In this document: piece by piece, positions 43,398 through 53,214 of the stretch | How positions within the stretch are numbered: the stretch's first letter is position 1 | How the letters are laid out: each line of letters opens with the position of its first letter | Notes under the pieces: model-generated | Told to the model about the DNA's origin: nothing | Databases searched by the model: none | Seen by the model: the letters and a program-made list of their open reading frames with translations, nothing else | Translations under genes and position numbers: made by a program | NCBI GenBank assembly: GCA_003609755.1 | Contig: AP017991.1 | Span: 2,931,501-2,995,500 of the forward strand | Length of the DNA: 64,000 nt | From: Planktothrix agardhii NIES-204 | GTDB lineage: Bacteria; Cyanobacteriota; Cyanobacteriia; Cyanobacteriales; Microcoleaceae | Direction of reading: 5' to 3'

Positions 43398-44713
43398 TAA
43401 TTTATTTTCTCCATAACAATAGTAGTATCATGTTTAATCGTCCCTGCCCAATCAACGTTTCTTGGAAGATTCAAACGTCGATTTTTCAACAGAAGATTAA
43501 AAGTGAATATTTGCTTAAAACCTAAGTCAAAAGCTATTTCTGACAAAAAATAAGCAACGGGTATCTCAACACCACAAATATTACTAACATCTCCCACGGA
43601 AAAGCAATAATATCCTCCTTGTTTTAATACCTGTAAACTCTGTAAAAAATGCTCTTTCATGTCCATAAAATATTGATAAACAACTCTGGATCTAAGTTGA
43701 TTTTGACCCGAAGTTGCTTGATATTTTTTCCCAAAATAGATATCTTCGATCAACTGATCTAAATGCAAATAGCCAGTTTTTCCTAATTCTTTACACTCTT
43801 GCTTAGGTATTCGTTCAGTTCCGATTTCTTGAGAGTATAAATTTAAACGTTCTTGGTCATGACCTACTAAGCCCAACCAATGCAGTTCAAACTTAGAAGC
43901 CCAAACATAATCAATTGCATTAATATAGGGTGGAGAAGTAATAATTGCATCAACTTTTAAAGGTTCTGGAAGTTGTCGAGCATCTTGAGATGAGAGTTGT
44001 TGAATTTGAGCCCCAAATCTTTTTAAGAAAGGGTTCCATTCCACAAACGCTTCAATGGATTGTTTAACATAGTGTTGAAAATATTGAAATACATCTAAAC
44101 GGGAACGATCAGGGATTTTCTCAATATGGGGACGTCTGGCTGCCAAAATCATCCCATCATTCATATTGGAAGTCTTTCTAACTGTAGAGGCAAACGCTAA
44201 CCAGAGTAAGGGTTGAAGGGTAGATTTGGCTAAGAGGATATGTTCTCTTAAAATTTCCAAACCTTCTTGTACGGGTTGTTGGAACCAAAAATCCTTATTT
44301 GCAAAATTGATAGTCGATGACGCAAACTTTTGGGTCGATGCTTTTTCAATAATTTGGGTTGTTGCTTCTAAAACATCTAGGGGTGAAAATACAGTGGTTT
44401 TGACCTGGCAAATTAAACGACTGAGAGGATGATAGTCCAACCAATAACCTGAAATATGCTGTTGAATTGCTTCCAATAAAGTTGTACCTGATCCACAAAA
44501 TGGATCAAGTACAGTAAAGGAAGGCGAAGCATATTTTTTGAGAAACCAACGGGGAATCTCGGGAATAAATTTGGCAGGTTGAAATCCTAAAGAGTAGATT
44601 TTTAGAGGTGGCTTTCTCTGAACTGTTATAAATTTTTCTGACTCCAGATTACAAGGAATTTCCCCTGCAATATGTTCATAGGAAAAAAACTGTTGTTCAA
44701 GTGCATTGATCAT
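43397..44713 (-). CDS. DNA methyltransferase of a type II R-M system
   Basis: A 438-residue SAM-dependent methyltransferase. Motif I is DPFCGSGTTLLEA (residues 70-82) and the catalytic motif IV is TSPPY (about 261-265), which marks an N4-cytosine or N6-adenine enzyme. Motif I comes before motif IV, with a long insertion between them. The restriction enzyme gene follows with a one-base overlap. The pair probably protects against foreign DNA. It may also explain methylation at a site that cannot be deduced here. Confidence 0.87.
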   Translation of the reverse strand: MINALEQQFFSYEHIAGEIPCNLESEKFITVQRKPPLKIYSLGFQPAKFIPEIPRWFLKKYASPSFTVLDPFCGSGTTLLEAIQQHISGYWLDYHPLSRLICQVKTTVFSPLDVLEATTQIIEKASTQKFASSTINFANKDFWFQQPVQEGLEILREHILLAKSTLQPLLWLAFASTVRKTSNMNDGMILAARRPHIEKIPDRSRLDVFQYFQHYVKQSIEAFVEWNPFLKRFGAQIQQLSSQDARQLPEPLKVDAIITSPPYINAIDYVWASKFELHWLGLVGHDQERLNLYSQEIGTERIPKQECKELGKTGYLHLDQLIEDIYFGKKYQATSGQNQLRSRVVYQYFMDMKEHFLQSLQVLKQGGYYCFSVGDVSNICGVEIPVAYFLSEIAFDLGFKQIFTFNLLLKNRRLNLPRNVDWAGTIKHDTTIVMEKIN

Positions 44714-44745
44714 ACTCTTTAGAATTCCACAAACTTGATTTTAAG

Positions 44746-45921
44746 TTAAATACTCATGGCTAACAACTGATTTGGAATCAAACGCTTGAGGACTTGTTTC
44801 ACCACCATTGCTGTCCAATCAATATCAGCTTCGGTGGTATCCCGTCCCAGGGTAAAACGAATCCCCCCCAAGGCGGTGATTTCGTCATATCCCATTGCCA
44901 ATAAAATCGGACTAGGACTAAGTTTACCGCTACTACAGGCCGAACCTGCACTAATCCCAATTCCGGCTAAATTCAGTTGACGGACTAGGGTTTTTCCCGT
45001 TAAAGTTGCGGGATTAATGGGTTTTGGGGTGACACAGAAACTAACGTGATGGGGTAAACGATTTAAACGATCACCTGTGGGTAATAAGTACGGCACATCG
45101 GTCAATAAGTCAAATAGGTGATCGCGTAACCTAATTAACCGAGAGGTTTCTGTCACCATATCCTGGGCTGCTAATTGGCAAGCTAACCCAAATCCGGCCA
45201 GAATAGGAACAGCCTGTGTCCCAGAACGCAATTGCAATTCCTGTCCACCTCCAGCCAACACAGGAGTTAACCTTACCCCTTCGCGGACATATAAGGCCCC
45301 GGCTCCTTGGGGGCCATATAATTTATGACTGGATAGGGATAATAAATCAACGGGTAACTGCTGGATATCCAGGGGTAAACGTCCCGCCACCTGTACCGCA
45401 TCGGTATGAAATAAAGCCCCGTGAGTATGGGCAATTTTGCCTAAAGTTTCAATGGGTTGCAGGGTTCCCACTTCGCTTTGGCCATAAATAATCGATACTA
45501 AAACCGTATTCGGTTGAATAGCCGCCTGTAAGTCCAGGGGGTGAATGCGTCCGCGACTATCCACGGGTAAGCGGGTAATTTGCCATCCCGACTGCTCTAG
45601 GAGTTTTGCGGGTTCAGAAATAGCCGAATGTTCCACCGCAGAAATAATCAGATGTTGGGGTTGGGAATATTGACGGGCGACCCCCATAATAGCTAGATTA
45701 TCGGATTCGGTTCCCCCGGAGGTAAAAATAATTGATTCCGGTGGAGCGTTAATCAGATGGGCCACCTGTATTCTCGATCGTTCTAAAATCATCGCGGCTC
45801 TGTTACCCCACTCATGAATACTAGAAGGATTTCCCCAATTTTGAGTCATCACCGTTTGCATAAGGGCGATAACTTCATCTGAGGGAGGAGTGGTAGCGCT
45901 ATGATCGAGGTAAATTTGCAT
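44746..45921 (-). CDS. Cysteine desulfurase (NifS/IscS family)
   Basis: A 391-residue PLP-dependent enzyme that takes sulfur from cysteine for iron-sulfur clusters and thiolated cofactors. Motifs include YLDHSATTPP at the start, FTSGGTESDN, the PLP-lysine in LSSHKLYGPQGAG and the active-site cysteine in SAGSACSSG. The short loop around the cysteine is of the NifS/IscS group I kind. No iscU or nifU is adjacent; the methyltransferase gene follows after 32 bp. Confidence 0.93.
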   Translation of the reverse strand: MQIYLDHSATTPPSDEVIALMQTVMTQNWGNPSSIHEWGNRAAMILERSRIQVAHLINAPPESIIFTSGGTESDNLAIMGVARQYSQPQHLIISAVEHSAISEPAKLLEQSGWQITRLPVDSRGRIHPLDLQAAIQPNTVLVSIIYGQSEVGTLQPIETLGKIAHTHGALFHTDAVQVAGRLPLDIQQLPVDLLSLSSHKLYGPQGAGALYVREGVRLTPVLAGGGQELQLRSGTQAVPILAGFGLACQLAAQDMVTETSRLIRLRDHLFDLLTDVPYLLPTGDRLNRLPHHVSFCVTPKPINPATLTGKTLVRQLNLAGIGISAGSACSSGKLSPSPILLAMGYDEITALGGIRFTLGRDTTEADIDWTAMVVKQVLKRLIPNQLLAMSI

Positions 45922-46002
45922 AAATTTTTATCAATCAAAAGTTGAGTTTTATTTTCCGCAAGCACAATTAAAAATCGTTAAAATTGAAGGTGTTTAAGTT
46001 AA

Positions 46003-46404
46003 TTAATCTCCTGGTTTACAAACGTTATAATCTTCATGGGAAAGGACTTTTTGAGGAACGAGTAAATTACCGCTATCTTGACAAAGCATTCGATAATTTC
46101 GGGTTACGGGAATACTGATAATAAAACGATTATGGCGCAGTCGCTTCCCTCCAAAGTCTCGATAATTTTTTTGGTCATTTAAGCCCGCTAAAATAGTCCT
46201 GGCCTTAATCACAACATAATCGGGTAAGCCTCTGAGATCAATGATATCCTGAGTAAAGGAGGCTTCCCATTCTAGTTTTTTGGTTCGTTTGTCCTCTATA
46301 GCCTGACTGTGGGAATCCTGTGTCACCTCTTGTTGATTACAACGATGACAGATTTTCCCATATCCTTTATGGCCACAGGGAAATGTCCTCTTTCGTTTTG
46401 GCAT
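46003..46404 (-). CDS. Small protein with N-terminal zinc-binding motif and ParE/RelE-like C-terminus
   Basis: A 133-residue basic protein. The start MPKRKRTFPCGHKGYGKICHRC carries C-x-H and C-x2-C, a likely zinc site. The C-terminal half (AGLNDQKNYRDFGGKRLRHNRFIISIPVTRNYRMLCQD) resembles the beta-sheet core of ParE/RelE-fold proteins, with the basic residues and RMLC strand found in that group. No antitoxin gene is adjacent. I know similar cyanobacterial zinc-binding proteins of unknown function. Confidence 0.6.
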   Translation of the reverse strand: MPKRKRTFPCGHKGYGKICHRCNQQEVTQDSHSQAIEDKRTKKLEWEASFTQDIIDLRGLPDYVVIKARTILAGLNDQKNYRDFGGKRLRHNRFIISIPVTRNYRMLCQDSGNLLVPQKVLSHEDYNVCKPGD

Positions 46405-46861
46405 AGCACAGCAGTGAGGGTGATTACCCGCGCCTACAAGCTCTGAGCAAGTGCTTACGGCGCTGACAGACTGTTACATCTTTTTCCGTCGGTGACTTGG
46501 CAGAAATTAAGTTAATCTCGTCCTATTAATAGATTACCTGAATCATGAAGCTAGGCAATGGTTAATAGGCAATGGGTTTTAGAAAAATGGGCAATGGACA
46601 ATAGTTGTTTATTTTTTGATTGTTATCTAAAATCTCGGTTAAAAATCAATGTCCCCGAATTGAGTTTAAGGTCTATTCTGATAAGTAGTTACACAAAATA
46701 AATTACCTAGTTGAGAGAGGGAACACCGGAACAGCCCCGCCAAACCCCCCGTGCACGGGGGGCTAGGGGGGGAGAGAACAGGGTGGAGGATGTGTAATTA
46801 ATTTTGTTTAGGTACTTATTACAATCATTAGTTAATATAACAGAAAAGCCCCGATTTTTTT
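46405..46861. other. Gene-free stretch holding a MITE-like element and STRRs
   Basis: About 460 bp between divergent genes. It contains degenerate GGCAATG/ATAGGCAATGG repeats (about 46553-46606) and the element at 46681-46819. The PLD gene starts 42 bp after the element, so part of its promoter may come from the repeat. Confidence 0.7.
46681..46819. mobile_element. 139-bp MITE-like element with imperfect terminal inverted repeats
   Basis: The left end ATAAGTAGTTACACAAAATA and the reverse complement of the right end, ATAAGTACCTAAACAAAATT, align with 22 of 26 matches over the terminal region. The interior has no coding capacity. It contains AGGGAACACCGGAACAG (also at 30714-30730) and the GTGCAC-centred palindrome at 46745-46762. 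A solo right end occurs at 6363-6396. No clear target duplication was found, and no transposase is in the window. Confidence 0.6.
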
Positions 46862-48517
46862 ATGGTCGTGCGTCAACTTGTCAAGATATCTTTGCAGATC
46901 AGTTTAACTCTATTATTAGCTTTGGGTCTGGATGCTTGTGTTAAAACATCATCCGAATCTGTCTTAAAACCCCGTTTAGAACCCCTTACTCAAGATTCTT
47001 TAATTCAGGTTTATTTTAATCATTCAGAAGCCTCGGTTTATACCGAACCTTATCGGCATATATCTCGGTTTGGAGATAATTTAGAACAAATTATTATTGA
47101 TACTATTAATCAATCTACATCAACAATTGATGTAGCGGTTCAAGAATTTCGTTTACCGAATATTGCTCAAGCATTAGTTGAACGTCATCAAGCCGGAGTT
47201 CAAGTTCGAGTGATTTTAGAAAATAATTATCGCCGTCCCTGGGGTCAATTTACCCCCGCAGAAATTCAACAGTTACCTGAACAAGAACAGAATCGATATC
47301 AAGAATTTATCTTACTAGCTGATTTGAACCAAGATGGAAAAGTTAGCCCGGAGGAAAGTCAACAACGGGATGCTTTAATTATCTTAGAAAAGGCTGGGAT
47401 TCCGATTATTGATGATACTGAAAATGGTTCTAAAGGTACGGGGTTAATGCACCATAAATTTATGGTAGTAGACAAAAAAAATTTAATTGTAACTTCTGCT
47501 AACTGGACAACCAGCGATGTTCATGGAGATTTTCAAACCATAGAAAGTCTAGGAAATGCCAATAATTTATTAAAAATTGAAAGTTCAAAATTAGCAAAAC
47601 TATTTTCCGAAGAATTTAACTTAATGTGGGGGGATGGAGTTGGCAAAAAAAAGGATAGTCTATTTGGGATTGAAAAAACCTTTCGCGGGGTGCAGAATAT
47701 TTCAGTTGGTAATACTCCGGTAAAAGTTCAATTTTCTCCTACTTCTCAAAAACAACCTTGGGAAAATAGCACTAATGGTTTAATTAATCAAAAATTACTG
47801 AGAATTAATCAATCCTTTGATTTCGCTTTATTTGTTTTTTCCGCCCAAGATATTGTTAATACTTTAGAAAGAAAACATCAAAATAACGTCTCAATTCGGG
47901 GATTAATTGATCCTAGTTTTGCCTATCGTTTCTATAGTGAAGGTTTGGATATGATGGGAATTTCTTTAGTTAATAAGTGTCGTTATGAATCGGGAAATAA
48001 TCCTTGGAAACAGCCGATTTCAACCGTAGGAATTCCTAATTTACCAGAGGGCGATCGCCTACATCATAAATTTGGAATTATTGATGGTAAAATTGTAATT
48101 ACAGGTTCCCATAATTGGACAGAAGCCGCTAATACCCAAAATGATGAAACTCTAATTGTAGTAGAAAATCCAACAGTTGCGTCTCATTTTCAGCGAGAAT
48201 TTGAACGTTTATATCAAAATTCCGCCCTAGGGATTCCCAATTGGCTATTAACAAAAATCGAAAAAGATTTAAAAGCATGTGGCAATTTTGTTGTCTCTCA
48301 AACCCCTCCTGCAAAAGCAAATCTAACTACTAAAATCAATCTAAATACTGCTACTCAAGAGGAGTTACAAACCTTACCAGGAGTCGGGGAAAAGTTAGCT
48401 AAAAATATTATAGCAGCTAGACAGAAAAAACCCTTTACTTCCCTAGAAGATTTAGATCAGGTATCTGGTTTTGGGCCAAAATTATTAGAGAAAATTAGCG
48501 ATCGCGTTATTTGGTAA
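46862..48517 (+). CDS. Secreted phospholipase D-like lipoprotein with EF-hand loop and helix-hairpin-helix
   Basis: A 551-residue protein. A lipoprotein signal ends at C26 (LGLDAC). Two HKD motifs form a phospholipase D-type active site: H197-x-K199-x4-D204 and H401-x-K403-x4-D408, each followed by SANWT or SHNWT. Between the first catalytic half's strands lies a textbook EF-hand calcium loop D154-x-N156-x-D158-G-K-x-S-x-x-E165. The C-terminus (about 493-551) is a ComEA-like helix-hairpin-helix (INLNTATQEELQTLPGVG), a DNA-binding fold. The combination suggests an exported, calcium-responsive nuclease, possibly in DNA uptake or degradation. A phospholipase role is the alternative. Confidence 0.88.
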   Translation: MVVRQLVKISLQISLTLLLALGLDACVKTSSESVLKPRLEPLTQDSLIQVYFNHSEASVYTEPYRHISRFGDNLEQIIIDTINQSTSTIDVAVQEFRLPNIAQALVERHQAGVQVRVILENNYRRPWGQFTPAEIQQLPEQEQNRYQEFILLADLNQDGKVSPEESQQRDALIILEKAGIPIIDDTENGSKGTGLMHHKFMVVDKKNLIVTSANWTTSDVHGDFQTIESLGNANNLLKIESSKLAKLFSEEFNLMWGDGVGKKKDSLFGIEKTFRGVQNISVGNTPVKVQFSPTSQKQPWENSTNGLINQKLLRINQSFDFALFVFSAQDIVNTLERKHQNNVSIRGLIDPSFAYRFYSEGLDMMGISLVNKCRYESGNNPWKQPISTVGIPNLPEGDRLHHKFGIIDGKIVITGSHNWTEAANTQNDETLIVVENPTVASHFQREFERLYQNSALGIPNWLLTKIEKDLKACGNFVVSQTPPAKANLTTKINLNTATQEELQTLPGVGEKLAKNIIAARQKKPFTSLEDLDQVSGFGPKLLEKISDRVIW

Positions 48518-48617
48518 ACTAGAATGGGCAATAGTCAACAGTTATTACTGTACAGCTACCAATTAAGATGTTTGACAATACTAAACCTTGTAAAAAGGGA
48601 TAACCTACTGTTTGCTT

Positions 48618-48678
48618 GTTCCCTGTTCCCTCCCCCCCCTAGCCCTCCGTTCACGGGGGGTTTGGGGGGCTGTTCCCT
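48618..48678. repeat. Degenerate CCCCCTAGCCC...GGGGGG palindromic repeat
   Basis: Reverse-orientation relative of the repeat inside 46718-46775 and at 29250-29293. It runs from TTGTTCCCTGTTCCCTCC to GGGGGGCTGTTCCC, with CCCTCCGTTCACGGGGGG in the middle. Confidence 0.7.
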
Positions 48679-48722
48679 AGCTGGGTTTATTTGTGATTGA
48701 GGTGGTTAACAAAGATTTAATA

Positions 48723-48738
48723 AAGCCCTGAAGGGCTT
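48723..48738. repeat. AAGCCCTGAAGGGCTT hairpin
   Basis: A perfect 16-base palindromic hairpin ending 9 bp before the sensor kinase start, where it would lie in the leader next to the ribosome-binding site. It has the same CCTGAAGG core as the hairpin at 21865-21880. Confidence 0.6.
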
Positions 48739-48747
48739 ACTACTGAT

Positions 48748-49842
48748 ATGAATAAAATTGGTTTGCGAGGGCGTTTATTTTTATCCCATTTGTTAGTAAT
48801 GTTAATTGGGGTAACATCCTTAGTAATTATTGGAAAAATATATTCTCCTAGGTTTTTCGTCAGTAATTTAGAACAACTCGAAGGCCCAGGATTTCGGTTA
48901 CAATATATTAGAACTCGTCTGGTCAAAGGCTTTGAAATAGCCTGGAACCGTAGCACCTTTTGGTCAGTTTTAGCCGGAACAACTGCCGCCGTCGGACTCA
49001 GTTATTGGTTAACTAAACGTATTACTAAACCCCTCACCGAAATGGAAGAAATTACCCAGAAATTTGCTTCCGGGGAATGGTCAGAACGAATGTCTTTTAG
49101 TGATATTCCCGAATTAAATCAATTAGCTATTAGTTTCAATCAAATGGCGGCTAGTTTACAAAACGTTGAAAAAGGTAGACGGGAATTGATTGGTGATTTA
49201 ACCCACGAATTAAGAACGCCCTTAACTATTGTTAGAGGTTATTTAGAAGAAATAGCCGATGGAAATATTGCTCCTTCCCCAGAAATTTATCAACAATTAG
49301 CCAAAGAAACAAAACGTTTAGAAAGGTTAGTGAATAACTTACAGGAACTCTCAAAAGTCGAATCTGGTTATTTACCCATCCATCAAAAACCAGTTAATTT
49401 ATATCCTTTATTAGTATCATTAGTGCAACGGTTTTCCGATCAAATCTTAGAAGATGGGCCGATTATCCAGTTAGAATCACCATCGAATTTACCCTTAGTT
49501 TTAGCAGATTTAGATCGAACCGAACAAATTTTAGTCAACTTATTAGGAAATGCAATTTGTTATACAGAAACCGGAACCATTACTGTTAAAATAGGTTATG
49601 ATTTAAACTTTTTGTGGATTGGGGTGATTGATACCGGAATCGGCATTTCTCCCGAAGATTTACCCCATGTTTTTGAACGTTTTTGGCGGGCTGACCGTTC
49701 CCGTTCTCGACATTCCGGGGGAACTGGAATTGGATTAGCAATTACCCGTCGGTTAGTGGAATTACAGGGCGGAAAAATTACGGTTTCCAGTCATTTAGGA
49801 GAAGGAAGTATTTTTAGATTTTCACTTCCCTTAGCCAAATAA
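48748..49842 (+). CDS. Membrane sensor histidine kinase (HAMP type), orphan
   Basis: A 364-residue kinase with two membrane helices (about 11-29 and 73-93) and a short extracytoplasmic loop of about 40 residues. A HAMP domain follows (about 92-145, KRITKPLTEMEEITQKFASGEWSERM). The HisKA domain has H153 (DLTHELRTPLTIVRGYL), and the HATPase domain has VNLLGNAICYTETG, VIDTGIGI and GGTGIGLAITRRL. It resembles BaeS-type envelope sensors. No response regulator gene is adjacent, so its partner lies elsewhere. Confidence 0.92.
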   Translation: MNKIGLRGRLFLSHLLVMLIGVTSLVIIGKIYSPRFFVSNLEQLEGPGFRLQYIRTRLVKGFEIAWNRSTFWSVLAGTTAAVGLSYWLTKRITKPLTEMEEITQKFASGEWSERMSFSDIPELNQLAISFNQMAASLQNVEKGRRELIGDLTHELRTPLTIVRGYLEEIADGNIAPSPEIYQQLAKETKRLERLVNNLQELSKVESGYLPIHQKPVNLYPLLVSLVQRFSDQILEDGPIIQLESPSNLPLVLADLDRTEQILVNLLGNAICYTETGTITVKIGYDLNFLWIGVIDTGIGISPEDLPHVFERFWRADRSRSRHSGGTGIGLAITRRLVELQGGKITVSSHLGEGSIFRFSLPLAK

Positions 49843-50159
49843 ACCGTAGGTTATGACAAATCTCGATTTTTATTGATCATTCTGTCATTTTTGTCAACAG
49901 TATAATTTATATATTTATGTATCAATATAAGTTTTAACATCCGTATTTTTACCGAGGAAAAGTTTCCGAAATTGAGTTCATAAAAACTGAAGCTAATCAA
50001 TATGAAATCTATCTTGCTAACTGAGAACAATAAGGTTAAGTTAGAGTAAAGATGGAGATCAGCCATTTTGGGAGATTCAAAATTGACAAATTCTCTTTGA
50101 TAAGAATTGTTAATCCTATTTCCTGAAAACTTCCTATCAAAACTCAAAAAAAGTTGATC
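49843..50159. other. AT-rich gap before the Druantia-like genes
   Basis: About 315 bp. A minus-strand frame at 49851-50147 has no recognisable composition or start site and I do not accept it. No repeat or RNA gene was recognised; the region should hold the promoter of the 50160-59007 pair. Confidence 0.55.
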
Positions 50160-53100
50160 ATGGATTACTTAAAGTGGAATAATCTGATTGCGGCTCATTT
50201 CTTCAATGAAGAACGGGCAGGGTGCAACGTCTACCTGTATGTTACAAAAGAACTGATTAATGATTTAGGATCTGATAATCAAGTTGATTGTCAAGACTTT
50301 ATTAGAGCTATTAAAAGAGGGTCATCTTGTTTTTCTGAACGTTATCCCAATATTTTTCGGACTGCTTTAGCATTAAAAGATTTAGACAGATATAAGTCTA
50401 AAAGATTAGATTATCCACGTTATATTGGATATTTAGCATTTTTTGTTTTAGCAGCAACCCATGATTTAGATGATGATTTTGCCTCTCATAATTATTATGG
50501 AAGACTGCGAAATTTATTAAGAGATTCTGCGGATAGACAATATCCAGACTTTCGTGAAATGTTTAAATTGTGGGATGATTTAGAAACCTGGGCAAATCAT
50601 GAAAAACTAGGCGAATGGGGAACTTTCAAGAAAATTACTGTTGGAGATAATCGTCATATAGCTTTCCCTCTGGGACAAACTCTATTAACTGAGGAAGAAA
50701 TAAAAAACTTACCGACAATTTTTGATGCTGCTGATTTATTGCCTAATTCTTCAATCTCTGATCAAAATTTAGCCAACTTACTGATTGAGAAAGGTAAAAC
50801 AATTCTCAACAGAAGAACAATCCGATTATTAGAGTCAGGAATCAATAATGAATTTTGTCAAGCCCTCCTAAATATTGTTTTAGAGGAGTTAGCGAAATGG
50901 GATGGAACAGGAGAATTCTTGTCGGAAAATGGAACGTTAATTTATCGTTATTTATTGGGACTTTCTGCAAAATGGGATCGAACAGCACAATGTTTAAAGC
51001 TAAAAGTAAGATGTAGAATAGGAAAAAATTTCCCAGAAAATGGGTTATCATTGGACGATAAATATTTCTGCGAACCACAAACCAAAAATTGGTCTACTCC
51101 TATTTCTATTGATTTATCTCAATATTGGCAAACAGGTTTTGAATTAAAATCTTCTGCTCAAAAATGTAAATTTAAACTTTACCCATCTAAAGTTCGCCTA
51201 TTAATTTTAGGGAATGGCGAAGGTTTATCAGGGTTGATAGAAGATTCAAAACTTCTGCCTAATATGCCCTTTTATTTAATTGTACATCAAAGTTGTTCCC
51301 ACCATATAGAAGAATGGGGTAAATCTGATTGTAAAGGGTTTGAAAAAGTCACAATTAATCAAGGTTTACCTCCCGGTTGGAACTTTTATAAAGCAGATGA
51401 TGCTTTGAGAGATACATTAAAAGATCAATATCCTGTATTGGCATTTCCAACAACAACTAAACTGAATATTATTGGGGGTATTCGTTTAGAAAAAGGTAAT
51501 GATTTTTTTGCCTTTGCACCTCCTAAGTTTATCCTAGAAAGCGGCAATGAATCAACTAAAGTTCATGGTTATTCTAATGAAACCCTATTAAACCTAGAGT
51601 ATCAAAATGGAATTTATATCCTACCATTAAATACTCCAACAAATCAAAAAATCGAGATTAAAGTTTATGAAGGCGATAAAACGATTGCTTCCCGTTCTTG
51701 GCAATTAATGGATCATTTTGAACATCAGGAACTTGCAAAAATTCAGTATTTCGATGCTGTTGGAAATTTAACTCAGGAGTCAAGGGGAGTTGCTGGAGGA
51801 TATTTTCAGGACTATAAACCCCCTGCTTTTCAATACAATTCTGTTGTTCTTACCAATACCGATCACAATATTATCTTAATAGGTAGAAAACCTGGGCAAA
51901 TTGCTAACCCTTCAGAACAATTTAATTGGCAACCGATTTGGCAAATTAGTCTCGGTTCGCGGTCTGTTAAATTTTGTGGAAACAGTGAAGCTGATTCTCA
52001 ACCTCAAAATTACATTTGTACAGATTTAGAAAAATTACGAGATTGGAAAAAAGTCTTATGGAAAGAAAAAAATAAAGTTATTTCAGTTGAACGAGGGAAA
52101 CGCGAACTTTGGGAAAAGTATACAAAATTTGCCCAGAAGATTAAAGCTAAAAAACCTAAATTATCTGACAAATTGAATCGACAAATTAAAACGATAGATT
52201 CTCCAGGAAATTGTATTCAAACTGGATACCCTGATCAATTACTTTATGTGATCTCGGTTAAACAAACAATGTTATGGCAAAGATTCAAACAGATTGTCAA
52301 TTGTCTATATTTTCAAGATGATGAACAAAAGGGACAGCAACATTTAATCATCCGTTTTTTCTTAGATTCATTAGGTCATTGTGATTTTGACTTTACTGAC
52401 AATAATAAGGTCTATGCTTGTCCCCCTGTTTTAGTCAGATTGCCTAATCCAACTATACCACAAGCAATTTTATCAGGGTTAAGATTCCCTGATACTTTGC
52501 AACGGTTATCGCAAGTTTGTTACTCAATGAATCGCCATATTTACTTAGAAGTAACACCACAACCAGGAAAATACAAACTCTTGCCTCAGCGAGTGTTAAT
52601 TCAAACGGAAACAGAACATGAATTAGAGGAAATTGCTACTCATTTTAACTTCCATTATAGCGCAATTCCTACTGCTTGGTCACTGGTTAATTTTTCAGAT
52701 TCCCTAGAGAAGTATTTACCAGCTTTTGAAGAACAAGGAGAATTAAATTGGGACAAAAAAACATTTGATCCTCAAAATTTTGAATTTAAAACCAATCCAT
52801 CACTAGACTCTAATATTCATCTTACTGAATATACTCATGGCACAACTCAAGTTCGATATTACTACTTTTGGCGAGATCAACAGTCGGCAAAAGTTGATAA
52901 AACCTGGGGAATTTATGCAGTTTTACAGGCATTACAGCAAAATGTTTTACGCTATGATCCTGACAACGCTCTAATGGCTATTCCTACGGGTGCTAGTCTA
53001 CCCAAACTGTTAGAAAGAGCGTTAACTCTGTGTTCAGGATATATCCCAGAATATCGCCAGTTATCAGGATCACAGATCAGATTTAAAGTGTTTCGAGATA

Positions 53101-53174
53101 TTCCTGATTTAATTGCCAATAAGTTAGCCGAGAAACTTTGCCAAACTTTACAAATACAATCCTTGGATTTGTGA
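50160..53174 (+). CDS. Large DruH-like defence protein, partner of the DUF1998 helicase
   Basis: A 1004-residue protein. The ATG at 50160 ([15 protein letters not shown]) is preferred over a TTG two codons earlier. The N-terminal 200 residues are conserved among partners of giant helicases as I recall them ([55 protein letters not shown]). The middle has beta-rich stretches, and the C-terminal 300 residues include [19 protein letters not shown]. No nuclease or ATPase motif was seen. The next gene follows after 40 bp in the same direction. The order and sizes fit a Druantia type III pair (druH, druE). I could not check this by search. Confidence 0.6.
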   Translation: MDYLKWNNLIAAHFFNEERAGCNVYLYVTKELINDLGSDNQVDCQDFIRAIKRGSSCFSERYPNIFRTALALKDLDRYKSKRLDYPRYIGYLAFFVLAATHDLDDDFASHNYYGRLRNLLRDSADRQYPDFREMFKLWDDLETWANHEKLGEWGTFKKITVGDNRHIAFPLGQTLLTEEEIKNLPTIFDAADLLPNSSISDQNLANLLIEKGKTILNRRTIRLLESGINNEFCQALLNIVLEELAKWDGTGEFLSENGTLIYRYLLGLSAKWDRTAQCLKLKVRCRIGKNFPENGLSLDDKYFCEPQTKNWSTPISIDLSQYWQTGFELKSSAQKCKFKLYPSKVRLLILGNGEGLSGLIEDSKLLPNMPFYLIVHQSCSHHIEEWGKSDCKGFEKVTINQGLPPGWNFYKADDALRDTLKDQYPVLAFPTTTKLNIIGGIRLEKGNDFFAFAPPKFILESGNESTKVHGYSNETLLNLEYQNGIYILPLNTPTNQKIEIKVYEGDKTIASRSWQLMDHFEHQELAKIQYFDAVGNLTQESRGVAGGYFQDYKPPAFQYNSVVLTNTDHNIILIGRKPGQIANPSEQFNWQPIWQISLGSRSVKFCGNSEADSQPQNYICTDLEKLRDWKKVLWKEKNKVISVERGKRELWEKYTKFAQKIKAKKPKLSDKLNRQIKTIDSPGNCIQTGYPDQLLYVISVKQTMLWQRFKQIVNCLYFQDDEQKGQQHLIIRFFLDSLGHCDFDFTDNNKVYACPPVLVRLPNPTIPQAILSGLRFPDTLQRLSQVCYSMNRHIYLEVTPQPGKYKLLPQRVLIQTETEHELEEIATHFNFHYSAIPTAWSLVNFSDSLEKYLPAFEEQGELNWDKKTFDPQNFEFKTNPSLDSNIHLTEYTHGTTQVRYYYFWRDQQSAKVDKTWGIYAVLQALQQNVLRYDPDNALMAIPTGASLPKLLERALTLCSGYIPEYRQLSGSQIRFKVFRDIPDLIANKLAEKLCQTLQIQSLDL

Positions 53175-53214
53175 TAAACTCATCTTTATAAGCCAAAGGG
53201 AGAGGCGATCGCGT

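Noticed and set aside
46681-46819. Complete insertion sequence
   Set aside because: Only 139 bp, no transposase frame; at most a non-autonomous element.
49851-50147. Minus-strand 98-aa open frame
   Set aside because: No family resemblance, unusual composition, no ribosome-binding site, and it sits in the promoter region of the following gene.
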